Position numbers and translations under genes: made by a program | Assembly: GCA_014843695.1 (NCBI GenBank) | Contig: CM026390.1 | Location: 98,383,470 to 98,447,469 of the forward strand | Length of the DNA: 64,000 bases | Origin: Archivesica marissinica | Taxonomy: Eukaryota > Mollusca > Bivalvia > Venerida > Vesicomyidae | Reading direction: 5' to 3' | Notes under the pieces: generated by a model | Seen by the model: the letters and a program-made list of their open reading frames with translations, nothing else | Told to the model about the DNA's origin: nothing | The model's database searches: none | Shown: piece by piece, positions 44,151 through 54,793 of the stretch | Layout: the number at the start of each line of letters is the position of its first letter | Position numbering within the stretch: position 1 is the first letter of the stretch

Positions 44151-44286
44151 CAGCTAAAATTCATAACTTTATTTAATTAATGAAGGAATGGACTTTGTTG
44201 CAAAAAGGCAGAATTTATATCAGATATAATCATAATGTTATGATGTGTTATACTTGTGCTAATGCAGAGTGTAAGGAGCTGAGAAG

Positions 44287-44515
44287 AAGTCGTGATAGCG
44301 CAATGGATGCACGTTCGTTTCAGGTGCGAACGGTCTGGAGTTCAAGCCCCGCTGGAGCCGTTACGATTGTGCCCTTAGGCAAGGCATTTAAATTCCATGT
44401 TGCCTCTTCTCTCTCCCTCGTGGTGATGGATTCCATCAGGAATGAGGTCTCGAGAGTGATTAATATAAGTTGTAATAACTTGTATCGCAATCAAGCTAAA
44501 ATAAATTTGTATAAA
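44287..44515 (+). mobile_element. SINE-B copy abutting the gypsy element
   Basis: AAGTCGTGATAGCGCAATGG head to AATAAATTTGTATAAA tail, ending exactly where the 25-bp repeat begins. No matching right-hand duplication is found here or beyond the gypsy element. Confidence 0.82.
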
Positions 44516-44540
44516 TGTAGACCGGGGAGTTTATAGATAT
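44516..44540. repeat. 25-bp terminal direct repeat of gypsy element, left copy
   Basis: TGTAGACCGGGGAGTTTATA plus GATAT, identical to 50362-50386; bases on either side differ between the two copies. Confidence 0.95.
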
Positions 44541-47520
44541 CTATAACCAGTATGTTTTCCACACCACCTTTGCTAGGTTCGAGCTTTAAAAAGTCGATGC
44601 ACACTAGCTCCATAGGTCTAGAGGTAAAAATTGGTACAAGCTCTGCGAAAGGTTTGACAGGGGTCTTTCGTCTAATACATGAGCTACAATTGGTGATGTA
44701 CTTGTTAACATCCTCTTCCAACCCAGGCCAGTAAAACCGTTGTCTGGCCAGCCAAAGGGTCTTTTCCTTGCCCTGGTGACCAGCATCGTCATGAATACCC
44801 TTCAAGGCAATAGTCCTGTGGGATTCAGGTAAAACAAGTTGACGAACTGACTGGCCGTCCAAGAAAGCGGTTCTGTACAGAATTCCCTCATCGAGATGAA
44901 GTTTGTTCCATTCTCGGAGAAAACGCTGTACAGCTTTTGACTCGGATCCTCTCCCTCTGGGAAGAAAACCGCTTTCGAGGAGGTCAATCACCCTTAAAAT
45001 GGTAAAATCATTCAATTGCTCAGCTTTCCAGTCAATCTTGTTAACATGTTCAGATTCAAACATCTCCTCATCGGCCGAATGAGGAGCTGCCGAATCTGAT
45101 AAACAGTCGACAAGTGGTGTAGCATTTACAGCACCTTGAAAAATCGCTTTCATTTCTTCTTGAAAAACGTATCGACGAGATAAACCATCTGCGTCTCCGT
45201 TTTGGCTGCCACTACGGTATTCAATATAAAAATTGTAATTGGCTAATTCTGCTAGCCAACAGTGGCCTGTTGCATCAACCTTTGCAGAGGTTTTGACATA
45301 GGTTAAGGGATTATTGTCAGTAACCACCTTAAAGTCATTCCCACACAAGTAGTCATGGAATTTATCTGTGATACTCCACTTAAGGGCTAGAAATTCCATC
45401 TTGTGGGCGGGATAATTCCTCTCACTGGGTCTCAAACTTCGGGATGCGTATGCAATAACACGCTCCTTCCCCGTCTTGGACCTGGTATAGTACTGCTCCT
45501 AATCCAAGGGAGGATGCATCCGTGTGCAGAATAAAAGGTTGGGAATAGTCTGCATATGCCAAGATTGGGTGTGATGTTAATTTATCTTTGATTGTATCCA
45601 AGGCAGCTTGCTGGGCATCACCCCACATCCATGGAACGGGTGTCTTCTTCTTGGTCTTTTTCTTGGATTTTTTTGGTTAAAACCATGTCCTTCTAATAAG
45701 GAGTTTAACGGCTGTACAATCTGGGCATAATCCTTTATAAATTTTCTGTAGTAGCCCGAGAATCCAAGAAATTGTCTGAGAGATTTCAGATCGTGACATG
45801 CTGGCCAATCTTTAACGGCGGAAACTTTACCGGGTCCGTAGAAATACCTTGATCAGAAACGACATGACCCAAGTAAGTTACGGATTTCTTGAAGAATTCG
45901 CATTTTGAAGGTTTAAGCTTCAAGTGATACTGATCCAACCGTTGAAAGACGGATTCAATCCTCTCTAGGTGTTCCTCAAATGTAGATGAGAAAATAAGGA
46001 TGTCATCTAAGAAAATTAAACATTCTCTAAGATGCATATCACCCATGCATTTTTCCATCAGTCGCTGGAAGGTTGCGGGTGCATTGGTGAGTCCGAAACC
46101 CATCCGGTTCCACTCATAAAACCCCAGTGCTCCGACACTAAAAGCTGTTTTGGCCTTATCCTCTTCTGCAACTTCGACCTGCCAGTAGGCTGAATGTAGG
46201 TCAAGTTTACTAAAATATTTGGCAGAAGAAAGGACATCAATAGTGTCGTCAAATCTGGGTAACATAAAAGCATCCTTTCGGGTCTTGTTGTTCAATCCAC
46301 ACAAAACCTGAGTGCACCGGAGGATTTTCTAATCAAAACAACGTTAGAAGAGTAAGGACTATCAGACTCTCGAATAACGTCTGCCTCATACATGGCTGGA
46401 GGGATTCGTCTGTATGGGTCTTTAAACGGTGTATTGTCCTCTAACACTATCTTGTGTTGTACAAGATTTGTTTTACCCAAGTCCTGACTGTCTTTTGAAA
46501 ATACATGTTTCCATTTACCCAGGACTTGTTGAAACCGCAAAACTTGAGACGGAGACAAATTTGTATTGTCAACGTTGACACCCAGGTCTTCGAGAGAGGT
46601 ATCTGAAGATGTATCCTGGCAAATATATGTAGAAAGATCATCCACAACTGTTGCTTCAGAAATTTCACAAATCTGTGTTTTGGGTTTAAAAATAAAGTCT
46701 TCGCAGTCATATTACAAATCCTGACTGGGACTTTAACTGTGGATTGTTGATTGACTTTAACAATCCGAGGACATACTGTATAACCTGTAACAGTTTCAGG
46801 TGTCTCAGTGACAACAGATGAGATGTTGTTGTCGAAATTACGGACTATCCCATTGATAGTAACTGTCTCATATGGTGCTACCGTAATCGTTTTGGTACCG
46901 CACGCTTTTACTGAGAAGGTCCGGGAGTCGAGGCTATCCATCGCCGACTTCCATTCTACTGGGATGTCAACAGTAGAATTGTCTGAAGATGGGGACACAA
47001 ATGTCTTACACCTTCTAAGAACGTTTGTTCCCACAATGACGGGACACGTTCTGTTAAAACTATTGTCTGGGATGACCAGAACAGGAATATCCAATTTAAA
47101 AACAGATAAAAACGGTAATGTGATGGTAGACTCAAAATAACCTGAGTACCCCATGCGTGAACCATCAGCAATTGATAAGTCAAGACCAAGAGTGGTGAGA
47201 GGTTGTAATACAACATCTGAAAGTCTCTTGAAACAAGAAAGAGAAAGAGTGGTTACTTGACTACCAGTATCAATCAAGGCTTTAAAAGAACTGCCGTTGA
47301 TAACAATATCATGTTCATTCGGTGAACCTATAAGACGGTTCACAAATTGTTGTTCTGGTGGGTGTGGGTTCGTTTGGGCAACTTGATCACCAGTCCATGT
47401 TTGGCCCTCAACAGAGACGGTATCTAATTTAACGATTGGCGATATTGGGAAATTGCCTCTTCCGCGACCAAATGTCCGGAGTTCGGCTGTAGGTGTGATC
47501 CTTGCAGATTGTAATCCTGC
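44530..47520 (-). pseudogene. gypsy pol: protease, RT, RNase H, partial integrase
   Basis: Protease: KALIDTGSQVTTLS with the catalytic DTG at about 47280, then CPVIVGTNVL. RT: FLDDILIF at about 46015 as the metal-binding box, preceded by KLDLHSAYWQVEV and GLTNAPATFQRLM. RNase H: FILHTDASSLGLGAVLYQ, later DNNPLTYV and SGSQNGDADGLSR. Integrase: zinc-binding H-x3-H..C-x2-C within HDDAGHQ..CSSC, then the first catalytic Asp in ELVCIDFL; it stops at ENILVI, so the later acidic residues are absent. Frame changes lie near 46685 (after protease), 46300 (RT, small deletion after FCVD), 45825, 45665 (Lys-rich stretch) and 45465 (RNase H). About ten codons are also missing before VIRESDSPYSS. Confidence 0.88.
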
Positions 47521-48701
47521 TGACTATAACCAGAAGCTTGGTTGCCACCACTGTATCTCCCAGGTCTATGACCGCGACCTCGGTTGGTACTAAATGGTTG
47601 TGGTGGTAGAGAGAATGACTGATGTTGTTGTTGCTGGTTGTGGGTAGAGTCCAGCTTCTGTAAAATCTGGTCGAACTTGGAGTTGATCTTCTGGTCCATC
47701 ATGTTCTCCCAGGAAGTGAGTTTGGTATCAAACTGATCCAAGCGAGACTGCATTTTCTTTTCCAATAAAGAAAACTGTTGTTGCACGTCTGAGTCCGCAG
47801 TAACTGTATTGTTCTTAACAGAAACCTTCTTAGAGAAAGGAGTTGTCTGTAGAACATTACCAGTTGAAGAGTTGAGATTAGAAGAAGTCGAAGTGCGCAA
47901 CATCTCTTTCTCAACTTTGCGGATTTCTCGAAGTAATTGGTTGTAGTCCGCCAGAGTATCATACTTGTGGCGGGTTTGCAGTCGCAACATATCCGAGGAT
48001 AACCCTGTCCAGAACTTATGACGAAGTATGTCATTCCTTGCAAAACCTGGTAACTGACCCTTATTGATGATGGCCTGTAACAACGTTTCTAGGCGACATG
48101 CATAAGATGTTACTGATTCGTCCGCTGCCTGAGAGGAATTAAAAAATTCTGTCATCAGGTCCTCTTTGGTCGATGCATCTGAGAACATGCAGTCTAGCTT
48201 ATCCATAATCTGGACACGTGTTGACTCCTGACCTAGCGGAATCACCATCATACGGGCAGAACCACGAAGGGAACTGCGCATAGTGTACAACAGGTTGGTG
48301 GCTGATATTTCCGGATTGTTCATCATACATTGGACTTCATATCTCCATATAACGTAAGGCACCTCCCCCTTGTTGATAGGTTCATCACCCGAGAAGCTGG
48401 GTATCTTAGGAGGGTTGGATGAAAACTGTGTCGGATATGGAAGTACATTGGGGGTTGAAACAAAAGGAAATCCAGAAGGTGGTCTATTAAGAAAAGACTG
48501 CACTGGTGGGGTACTATCTGCACCGTTGTCTGGAATGTCAAACCGTCTGCCTCTGAAAGAAGTGAAGGGCAAGGGCGGTGGGGGTGCTTGAGCCGACTTT
48601 GGAACCAAGTCAAAATTCTCACTCAACTGTTTATAAACCTGGTCCATCATCATCCCCGGGGGTAATCCTCCAGGAGTGCTCTCCTTTCCTGGTGTAGCCA
48701 T
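47424..48701 (-). CDS. gag: gypsy Gag protein
   Basis: A 425-residue ORF from ATG at 48701 (MATPGKESTPGGLPPGMM). The proline-rich N-terminus is followed by the capsid-like retrotransposon Gag region (WRYEVQCMM, LRGSARMMVIPLG, LMTEFFNSSQAADESVTSYA). A coiled, polar segment and an Arg/Gly-rich tail (TNRGRGHRPGRYSGGNQ) come next, in place of a CCHC knuckle. Pol is in the -1 frame, overlapping the last ~30 codons, where that frame reads FGRGRGNFPISPIVKLD. The overlap may be a normal frameshift site or a mutation. Confidence 0.85.
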   Translation of the reverse strand: MATPGKESTPGGLPPGMMMDQVYKQLSENFDLVPKSAQAPPPPLPFTSFRGRRFDIPDNGADSTPPVQSFLNRPPSGFPFVSTPNVLPYPTQFSSNPPKIPSFSGDEPINKGEVPYVIWRYEVQCMMNNPEISATNLLYTMRSSLRGSARMMVIPLGQESTRVQIMDKLDCMFSDASTKEDLMTEFFNSSQAADESVTSYACRLETLLQAIINKGQLPGFARNDILRHKFWTGLSSDMLRLQTRHKYDTLADYNQLLREIRKVEKEMLRTSTSSNLNSSTGNVLQTTPFSKKVSVKNNTVTADSDVQQQFSLLEKKMQSRLDQFDTKLTSWENMMDQKINSKFDQILQKLDSTHNQQQQHQSFSLPPQPFSTNRGRGHRPGRYSGGNQASGYSQQDYNLQGSHLQPNSGHLVAEEAISQYRQSLN

Positions 48702-50390
48702 TATAAAAATTATAACCAGGATATAAGGAAAATAAATACAAGAGTTGTACAACAATATGCAACAAAATCAATAGTGGACACGCGAATACGGCGCAAAAAT
48801 ACCGTCGCAACCGTACGTAATATCGCGATAAATAATTGTTGAAACGCAAAAAATATTTCGCAAAAAAATTACAAACGCAAGAATTATATATGCTATAAAA
48901 CAAATGTATGGTTGGCCTTTAATACTCTGTTGAGAATCAACAGTAGCTAATTATACTGTCTATACAATGTAACACCTTCAATATAAAGGCTGAACTGACC
49001 AATAAATAAGTAGGTCACAATGAAAAGGTGTAAACTGATTGTATGTAAACAGATCAGGAATTTAACCTATCCACAATCAATACTGTATACCTGTAAATAA
49101 ACACAGACTATATTTTAACACAATACACACAACACAAAATTTAATGGACTGTAAAAGAATACACAATTACTGGACTGTAACACAATACACATATAATCCT
49201 GAAAATAAATTTAATTGATTTAACAGTGATTATGCAATATGTTGTATGGCAAATAGAAATTGGTGCTCCTACTGGCATCTATATATACCTGAAAAACGAA
49301 ATTTGGAACAGCATTACCCTCTGAAAAGAATGACAACCACAGGCCTTAGCAAGGGCGTATATATAACCTAGTTATATGGGTAATATTATACTGGGGCGTA
49401 GGAATATATGGGGTAACACAGATCACATAAATATAATATACAATATAGATCTATCCGATACTACAACAACATATACGCACTTACATACCTTTCTTTCTGC
49501 TACTCACGATTCAATGTTGCCGGAACAATAAGTTTAATTAATATGTGCAACTTGTGAATAATGACATGCAGGGATGTGTGTTAGTAATACAGAATAAAGA
49601 AACCCTATTTATACAACCAGGTAATCGAACTTCTATGTCGACACCGATTTGTATAAATAACGTATACACTTAATTGAATAATATTTTTCAGAAGTAGGTC
49701 ACTACCAAACTCTAGTGACACATTCACCGAATGATGATAATTAAATAATGTATAGTAACTGAATTTACAAATGTAGCACACTAATTACATGTATACCATT
49801 TTGAAATATATCGGTTCACAATCACACGAGAATACAATACGTGGAATCAAAAATAACCGTCAATGAATTTACTATGACTATCAATTAATAGATCATGTAC
49901 AGTTTTAACAATAACTACACACCTAGTATGAAAAGCCTAGTAAATGAAGTAGACTAATGAAATACAAATGCTTTTAAAATGAAATTTACAAAACAAAATG
50001 ACTGGTACGAACCGATACCTTTCAAAAACACAACAATATAGACAATACATAATACAAAACACTTACGTGACAATATCCGTAAACAATATTCCTGTATATA
50101 TTACACACAGTTTTAACACTTTTAACACATCAGATTAATTAATCACTGTACACCTAAATATTTACACCTTGCACTTAAAAAAAACACACACTTGTAAAAC
50201 ACACTTTCCCGTTTAAAAAACACTTCCACTTGAATAATCCATGTTGGGTATACCCTTCTCTCGTGGCGCCTTTCGACTCCACTTTTCCCATTCCGTTTTA
50301 CGGCCTGTAAGCATGTTGCCGACTCTGGCTCTTTTCTATCATTCCATGACGGGGAGCCATTTGTAGACCGGGGAGTTTATAGATATGACA
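48702..50390 (-). other. inferred 5' LTR and leader of gypsy element
   Basis: About 1.7 kb of AT-rich sequence between the inferred LTR start at 50390 and gag. Because no second LTR is present, the LTR/leader boundary and the primer-binding site cannot be set from this copy. Confidence 0.5.
50362..50386. repeat. 25-bp terminal direct repeat of gypsy element, right copy
   Basis: Identical to 44516-44540. Continues on the - strand side with TGTC, giving a TG-starting LTR end at 50390. Confidence 0.95.
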
Positions 50391-50579
50391 AACTCTGGTT
50401 GTTTTCGTATTTTCGTATATATGGATATAAAGAGCCTGTAAAATACAATATATACATACTATTATTATGTACAAATCATTCTACTTAATTTCACAATACA
50501 AAATAGTAAATACACAATTCCAATTCCAGCAGTTCAAATAAATATTTTACAATGTAAAATATCAAAGATAAAACATTAC

Positions 50580-50855
50580 AGTGGTAACACGCTGGACTGG
50601 TATTCCAGGGATCGGGGATCGCAGGTTCGATCCCCCTTCTGACCCTAATAAAATTAACAGTCTTTCAGATGGGACGTTAAACCAAGGTCTTGTGTCGGTG
50701 CTTTACACCGTGCACGTAAAAGAACCAGAGGAGATTCTGGAATGGGTCTCTGTCTGTATCATGCACTATCCTCCAAAATCTAAAATAACTAATCTCTTCA
50801 GGAGGCGTCGCTCATATGGGCAACCGGTAGCGACGATAAATAAACGTAAAAAAAA
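50580..50855 (+). mobile_element. SINE-A, slightly 5'-truncated
   Basis: Starts GTGGTAACACGCTGGACTGG, with a duplicated GGGATC in the head, and has a complete body and tail ending GATAAATAAACGTAAAAAAA. Confidence 0.85.
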
Positions 50856-52631
50856 ATTGTATTGTGTGGACATTGACATTGTATTGTGTGGAAGTGTGGA
50901 AGGCATTGTATTTTTGGGAAGACCTACTGATGATGTTATTGTCACTAGGTATAGTAAATAAATAATGAGCCAATTGTGACCAGCTGTCTAAAGTTTGCCT
51001 ATGGCAGGAAAGCCATTCTTGTCACTCAAATTAGCATAATTGTCAAGTACATCTAATATGAGGTATTTTGATTAGCTCATAATTAACAAGTAGCTATCAT
51101 GTATATAGCACCTCAAGTGACAATTGACAAGTTGGAATCACACTTTGGTCATCTAGGCAAAGTGATGCAATCTGAGAACACACATAAATAGTGATAGTTA
51201 AATCAATATATTAAGTATTTCTCTATGCCCCAGATATATGAATGCAGCAGAGCTGATGTCTAAATAAACTTATTGGATTGGAATATAGGTTTTCGGCAAT
51301 TGGCCAATTACATTTATGCGGTCGGGACTTACAATATACGTTTTATCAACCTGATATTTCAATGTTGAAACTTTCAAAAATACTGCAAGCAGAATGTGGA
51401 TTGATGTCTTTTCAAGACATAGATTGCATATACATGCATGTACTGGAATTATGTGAAATCAATCATAAAATAGGAAATTAAAATTGTACTTGTACATATC
51501 AATTATCTGAAATAATTTAACAAAAAAAGAAATTAAATTTATACCCTTGTGACACTATAATTATGTGAAATCAGACAATAAAAGGTGTAATTTATGCAAG
51601 AATGCAGGTATATAATAGTATACATATGTAAATATAACTGGACATTCTATTTTACTGGTATAAATGATAGAGGGTAAAGAGGTGCATAATTGACCTAGGT
51701 CAGGAATGTTTGTAAACAATAGATTGCCCAACACTGATGTCTGGTAAACAAGAATGTTAACGATGGATTCTGGGACAGTCTGACTATGGGAGATAATTAA
51801 CCTAATCATTGCTTCCTGTCTGCTTCCACTGGCAAGGTATGAAAGTGTTTAGTGAAGTGTGCACAACATTGCCTTCCTTTTCAATTGACCAATTGAACAA
51901 GATCTAATTTGACAGGTGCTATTGTGTCCAGAGGTAGAGCTTGTGTTTTCATTAGTTACTTAAATCTTGACAACTGGTGTAATACGTTGGTGTTATTTTT
52001 AATTCATAAGAGCATTATCGCAGTGAATAACTTGTTCAGCGGTTCACATGTGTGATCATTCAGTGTGTCACATTTAGGAGAGCGGATGAAAGCTGCTGAG
52101 AGAAACCAGAGGGCAATTCTATCTGTGTTCATTCTAATGCTACAGAAGTGCTATGACTAACTAACTATTCAGCAACTTTTAAAATAACTGAAAAGTATAA
52201 CATTAAATTTGAGTTGCTTACAGTGTTAATTAGACATATTGAAACAATTTGTGGACTAGGAGCTTAAAGCAGGACTTTTCTATTGATACAGAAAAAATAG
52301 AAATTTCGGAATAATTTATGGATAGTTACTGTATGTGTGCAATGAAGCATTCAAATTTGAAATGGTAGAGGTATTTGGAGACTGAATGATTGGCAGGGGA
52401 AGCTGTTGGAAACAATATTATTGTGGTGGGATTTATCAGAGAATGGATTTATTTTAGAGGATGTGGCCAGAATCCCTACCTTTGTTAAGGAAACTGTTGA
52501 TATTTGTGACGGATAAAAATGTAAAAAAGTTACGTTTCGAGATTGTATGATTAAATGTGCGCTTGTTGAAGAAGGTTGAAGAATAGTCTACATATTTAAT
52601 AGAGAAAGTGCTAATTATAAGTGCGTTGACA
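50856..52631. other. non-repetitive stretch upstream of candidate first exon
   Basis: About 1.8 kb without a recognised repeat, unusual for this intron. It could hold a promoter for the exon at 52632; no TATA or initiator can be placed with confidence. Short ORFs (51278-51481 +, 51561-51809 -) have no motif. Confidence 0.4.
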
Positions 52632-52740
52632 ATGGATCCGTCGGACGAGTTTGTGCTAATTGATAGCATTAACGGGAAGGTGTACACCATGGAACAGAAT
52701 ACAAAATCATTGGCAATCGAAATGTATAGGATTCTTGCCG
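52632..52740 (+). CDS. candidate alternative first coding exon, feeding RABGEF1 exon 3
   Basis: ATG at 52632 in good context (GACAATGG) with an in-frame stop 48 bp upstream. Encodes MDPSDEFVLIDSINGKVY, then TMEQNTKSLAIEMYRILA. It ends at a consensus donor, GCCG|GTAAGA, in phase 1. RABGEF1 exon 3 and the exon at 53088 both need a phase-1 donor, so direct splicing to either keeps frame. The product would lack the A20 finger. DEFVLI fits the pattern of an LC3-interacting motif (acidic, aromatic, x, x, aliphatic); that role is speculation. It could also be the start of a separate gene. I do not recognise the family. Confidence 0.5.
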
Positions 52741-52778
52741 GTAAGATAGATTTCTAGGAAAGTTGAAAATTCTTAAAT

Positions 52779-52934
52779 TTAACCTGTTCAACACTAAGTA
52801 GTGACATGGACTGGTCCATGATATTTTTAGAGCAATAAATTGATCGGAAAATTACATTAAAATTTGGTGTTTAACAAAAAAACCAACACCACACACACAA
52901 CCTATTTCGAGGTCTGTAGTGTTGAAAGGGTTAA
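52779..52934 (-). mobile_element. MITE-E copy, hairpin deleted
   Basis: TTAACCTGTTCAACACTAAG to GTAGTGTTGAAAGGGTTAA, TTAA at both ends; the central hairpin is replaced by ACCAACACCACACACACAAC. It lies 38 bp after the donor of the candidate exon. Confidence 0.75.
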
Positions 52935-53087
52935 TTGTACAGGGTATATTGGTGTACAGACATGTATACAATGTAATAATATTAGATTGACAGTTTTACT
53001 TAACATTTGGTAATTGCTTAGGTGTTTGTTGAGGGGTACGATCATGGAATTTACTATATGTGTGTATTATGCTCCCAAATATTTAAG

Positions 53088-53878
53088 GCCCTTTGGTGTC
53101 GCTTCCAGAGGCTCTTGGCATTTGTAGGAAAATGTTTAAAATATTTTGGAATAGTAAGTCACTCCATGTGGTGCTAGGGCATGGAGTACGGACATAACGG
53201 ACCATGGACATAACGGACCAGACAGAACGGACCATTTCATGGGACAGAACGGACCATGTATTTAAATGTCTATTTACCGAAGAAAGCATGTTGTTTTACA
53301 TATTATTTATAAATATTATCATCATTACTTTTGTTAACTATGTACAATGTAGCAATTATAACGTAAATAATTGAAACCTGTTTAAAGATCATTTGAGGGC
53401 TAAAACCTACGCCATATGCTTGTAATAATAGCATGTGATTTCATTTATTAACGATACATTACATTAATAGATGCATGTCATAATTAACAAAACTAATAAT
53501 GAAGATATTCGAAAATATGTAAAACGGCATCATTTCTTATGTCATTTGAAATTTAATACATGGTCCGTTCTTTGCAATTATAATTTGGATTAATAGATTG
53601 GTAAGGCGTTCATAATACAACTAGGAATGCTCTGAGACATGGTCCGTTCTGTCCAAACACATGGTCCGTTCTGTCCCATTAAGTGGTCCGTTCTGTCCCA
53701 TGAAGTGGTCCGTTCTGTCTGGTCCGTTATGTCCGTGGTCCGTTATGTCCCTAATTCCTAGGGCATACACTCTACCAGGAGTTTGATACGGCTGGTGAAC
53801 CAGAACGCGTAATTGATCGGTGGAAAAATGAAACAAGTTTCATAGCACTAAAATATGGCATTACATATGAATATAATG
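53088..53878 (+). pseudogene. coding-like exon split by a MITE
   Basis: 53088-53182 reads GPLVSLPEALGICRKMFKIF, then WNSKSLHVVLGH; after the MITE and its duplicated target, 53767-53878 continues in the same frame as TLYQEFDTAGEPERVIDRWK, NETSFIALKYGI and TYEYN. Composition is clearly protein-like. It begins after TTTAAG (weak acceptor) in phase 1, matching the exon at 52740, and ends at AATG|GTACG, phase 1, matching RABGEF1 exon 3. Without that donor it stops a few codons into the adjoining array. The 576-bp insertion disrupts it unless the MITE is spliced out. Family not recognised. Confidence 0.45.
53183..53758. mobile_element. Mutator-like MITE with long arms and 8-bp duplication
   Basis: TAGGGCAT occurs at 53175-53182 and 53759-53766. 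The arms consist of repeated GGACATAACGGACCA and GGGACAGAACGGACCAT words on the left and their complements (TGGTCCGTTCTGTCCC) on the right, about 80 and 120 bp; the middle is AT-rich. Long terminal repeats built of subterminal words and an 8-9-bp duplication suggest a MULE-type element. Confidence 0.7.
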
Positions 53879-53892
53879 GTACGATCGTTTTG

Positions 53893-54416
53893 CAGAATCT
53901 GTGTGAGAGGTGATGCCCCGCAATCTGTGTGAGAGGTGATGCCCCACAATACCGTATGTGCAAGGTGATGCCCCACAATCTATGTGAGAGGTGATGCCCT
54001 ACAATCTGTGTTAAATGTTCTGCCCCAAAATCTGTGTGAGAGGTGATGCCCCACAATATGTGAGAGGTGATGCCCCATAATTTGTGTGAGATGTTCTGCC
54101 CCACAATCTGTGTGAGAGAGGTGATACCCCACAATCTGTGTGAGAGGTGATGTCCCACAATCTGTGTGAGAGGTGATGCTCCACAATCTGTGTGAGAGGT
54201 GATATCCCACAATCTGTGTGAGATGTGATAACCCACAATCTGTGTTAGATGTGATGTCCCACAATCTGTGTGAGAGGTGATAACCCACACTCTGTGTGAG
54301 AGGTGATGTCCCACAATCTGTGTGAGAGGTGATAACCCTCAATCTGTGTGAGAGGTGATGCCCCACAATCTGTGTGAGAGGTGATGCCCCACAATCTGTG
54401 TGAGAAGTGATGCCCA
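53893..54416. repeat. 26-bp minisatellite resembling the start of RABGEF1 exon 3
   Basis: About 20 copies of AATCTGTGTGAGAGGTGATG plus CCCCAC. The first copy is preceded by GTTTTGCAG, as is exon 3: the 17 bp GTTTTGCAGAATCTGTG at 53887-53903 are identical to 54785-54801. The rest of the unit matches exon 3's first 26 bp at 20-21 positions. Confidence 0.9.
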
Positions 54417-54435
54417 GAGACAAGAGACTTGCTAG

Positions 54436-54681
54436 CAGGGTTCCCGCTGTCGGTCGCCAATGGCGCCAATTGTGACAAAAAACAAATATTGGCGCTAAAT
54501 ATTGTGAATGGGCGAAAATATTTGGTGCAACTTTTTAAAAAAAATTTCTTTTGGCACATGTTTTGTCAAATGCATGGCTTCAAATATTTATTTGTGAACT
54601 ATATGGCTCTTAGTTGGCTCCAGTGTTTTTCAATTGGCGACAGAAGTGGCACAGACAAACATTCAGACAGAGGGAACCCTG
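54436..54681. mobile_element. CAGGGTTCCC-ended MITE
   Basis: CAGGGTTCCC at the left, GGGAACCCTG at the right, with a GTCGGTCGCCAATGGCGCC / AATTGGCGACAGAAG subterminal inverted relation. GCTAG flanks both sides (54431-54435, 54682-54686). hAT-like ends. Confidence 0.65.
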
Positions 54682-54693
54682 GCTAGATACATT

Positions 54694-54772
54694 GACTTGC
54701 AAGGAATGTCAGGTGAACTAGGTTGCACAGTTGGAGACAATAAAACAAATGGAAATCTTGCAAGAAGTTTAG
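54694..54772 (+). pseudogene. degenerate duplicate of RABGEF1 exon 3
   Basis: GCAAGGAATGTCAGGTGAAC, then GCACAG and ATGGAAATCTTGCAAGAAGT align with exon 3 sequence 120 bp downstream (GCAAGGAACGCCAGGTGAAC, ACACAG, ATGGAATTCTTGAAGAGATT). In the homologous frame it has stops, so it is non-coding. It lies immediately before the true acceptor. Confidence 0.55.
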
Positions 54773-54793
54773 CATATATCATTTGTTTTGCAG

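Larger units (their letters stand above)
44516..50390 (-). mobile_element. truncated Ty3/gypsy LTR retrotransposon
   Basis: Gag, aspartic protease, reverse transcriptase, RNase H and the first part of integrase lie in that order on the - strand (high to low coordinate). The inferred 5' LTR starts at 50390 (TGTCATATCTATAAACTCC). The 3' part of integrase and a full 3' LTR are missing: at 44540 integrase runs directly into 25 bp identical to the LTR start. At least five frame changes make it non-autonomous. Confidence 0.9.

Noticed and set aside
53772..54423. - strand ORFs reading SHTDCGASPLTQIVGHHL
   Set aside because: Translation of the 26-bp array; the array is better explained as amplified exon 3 start in the + strand.
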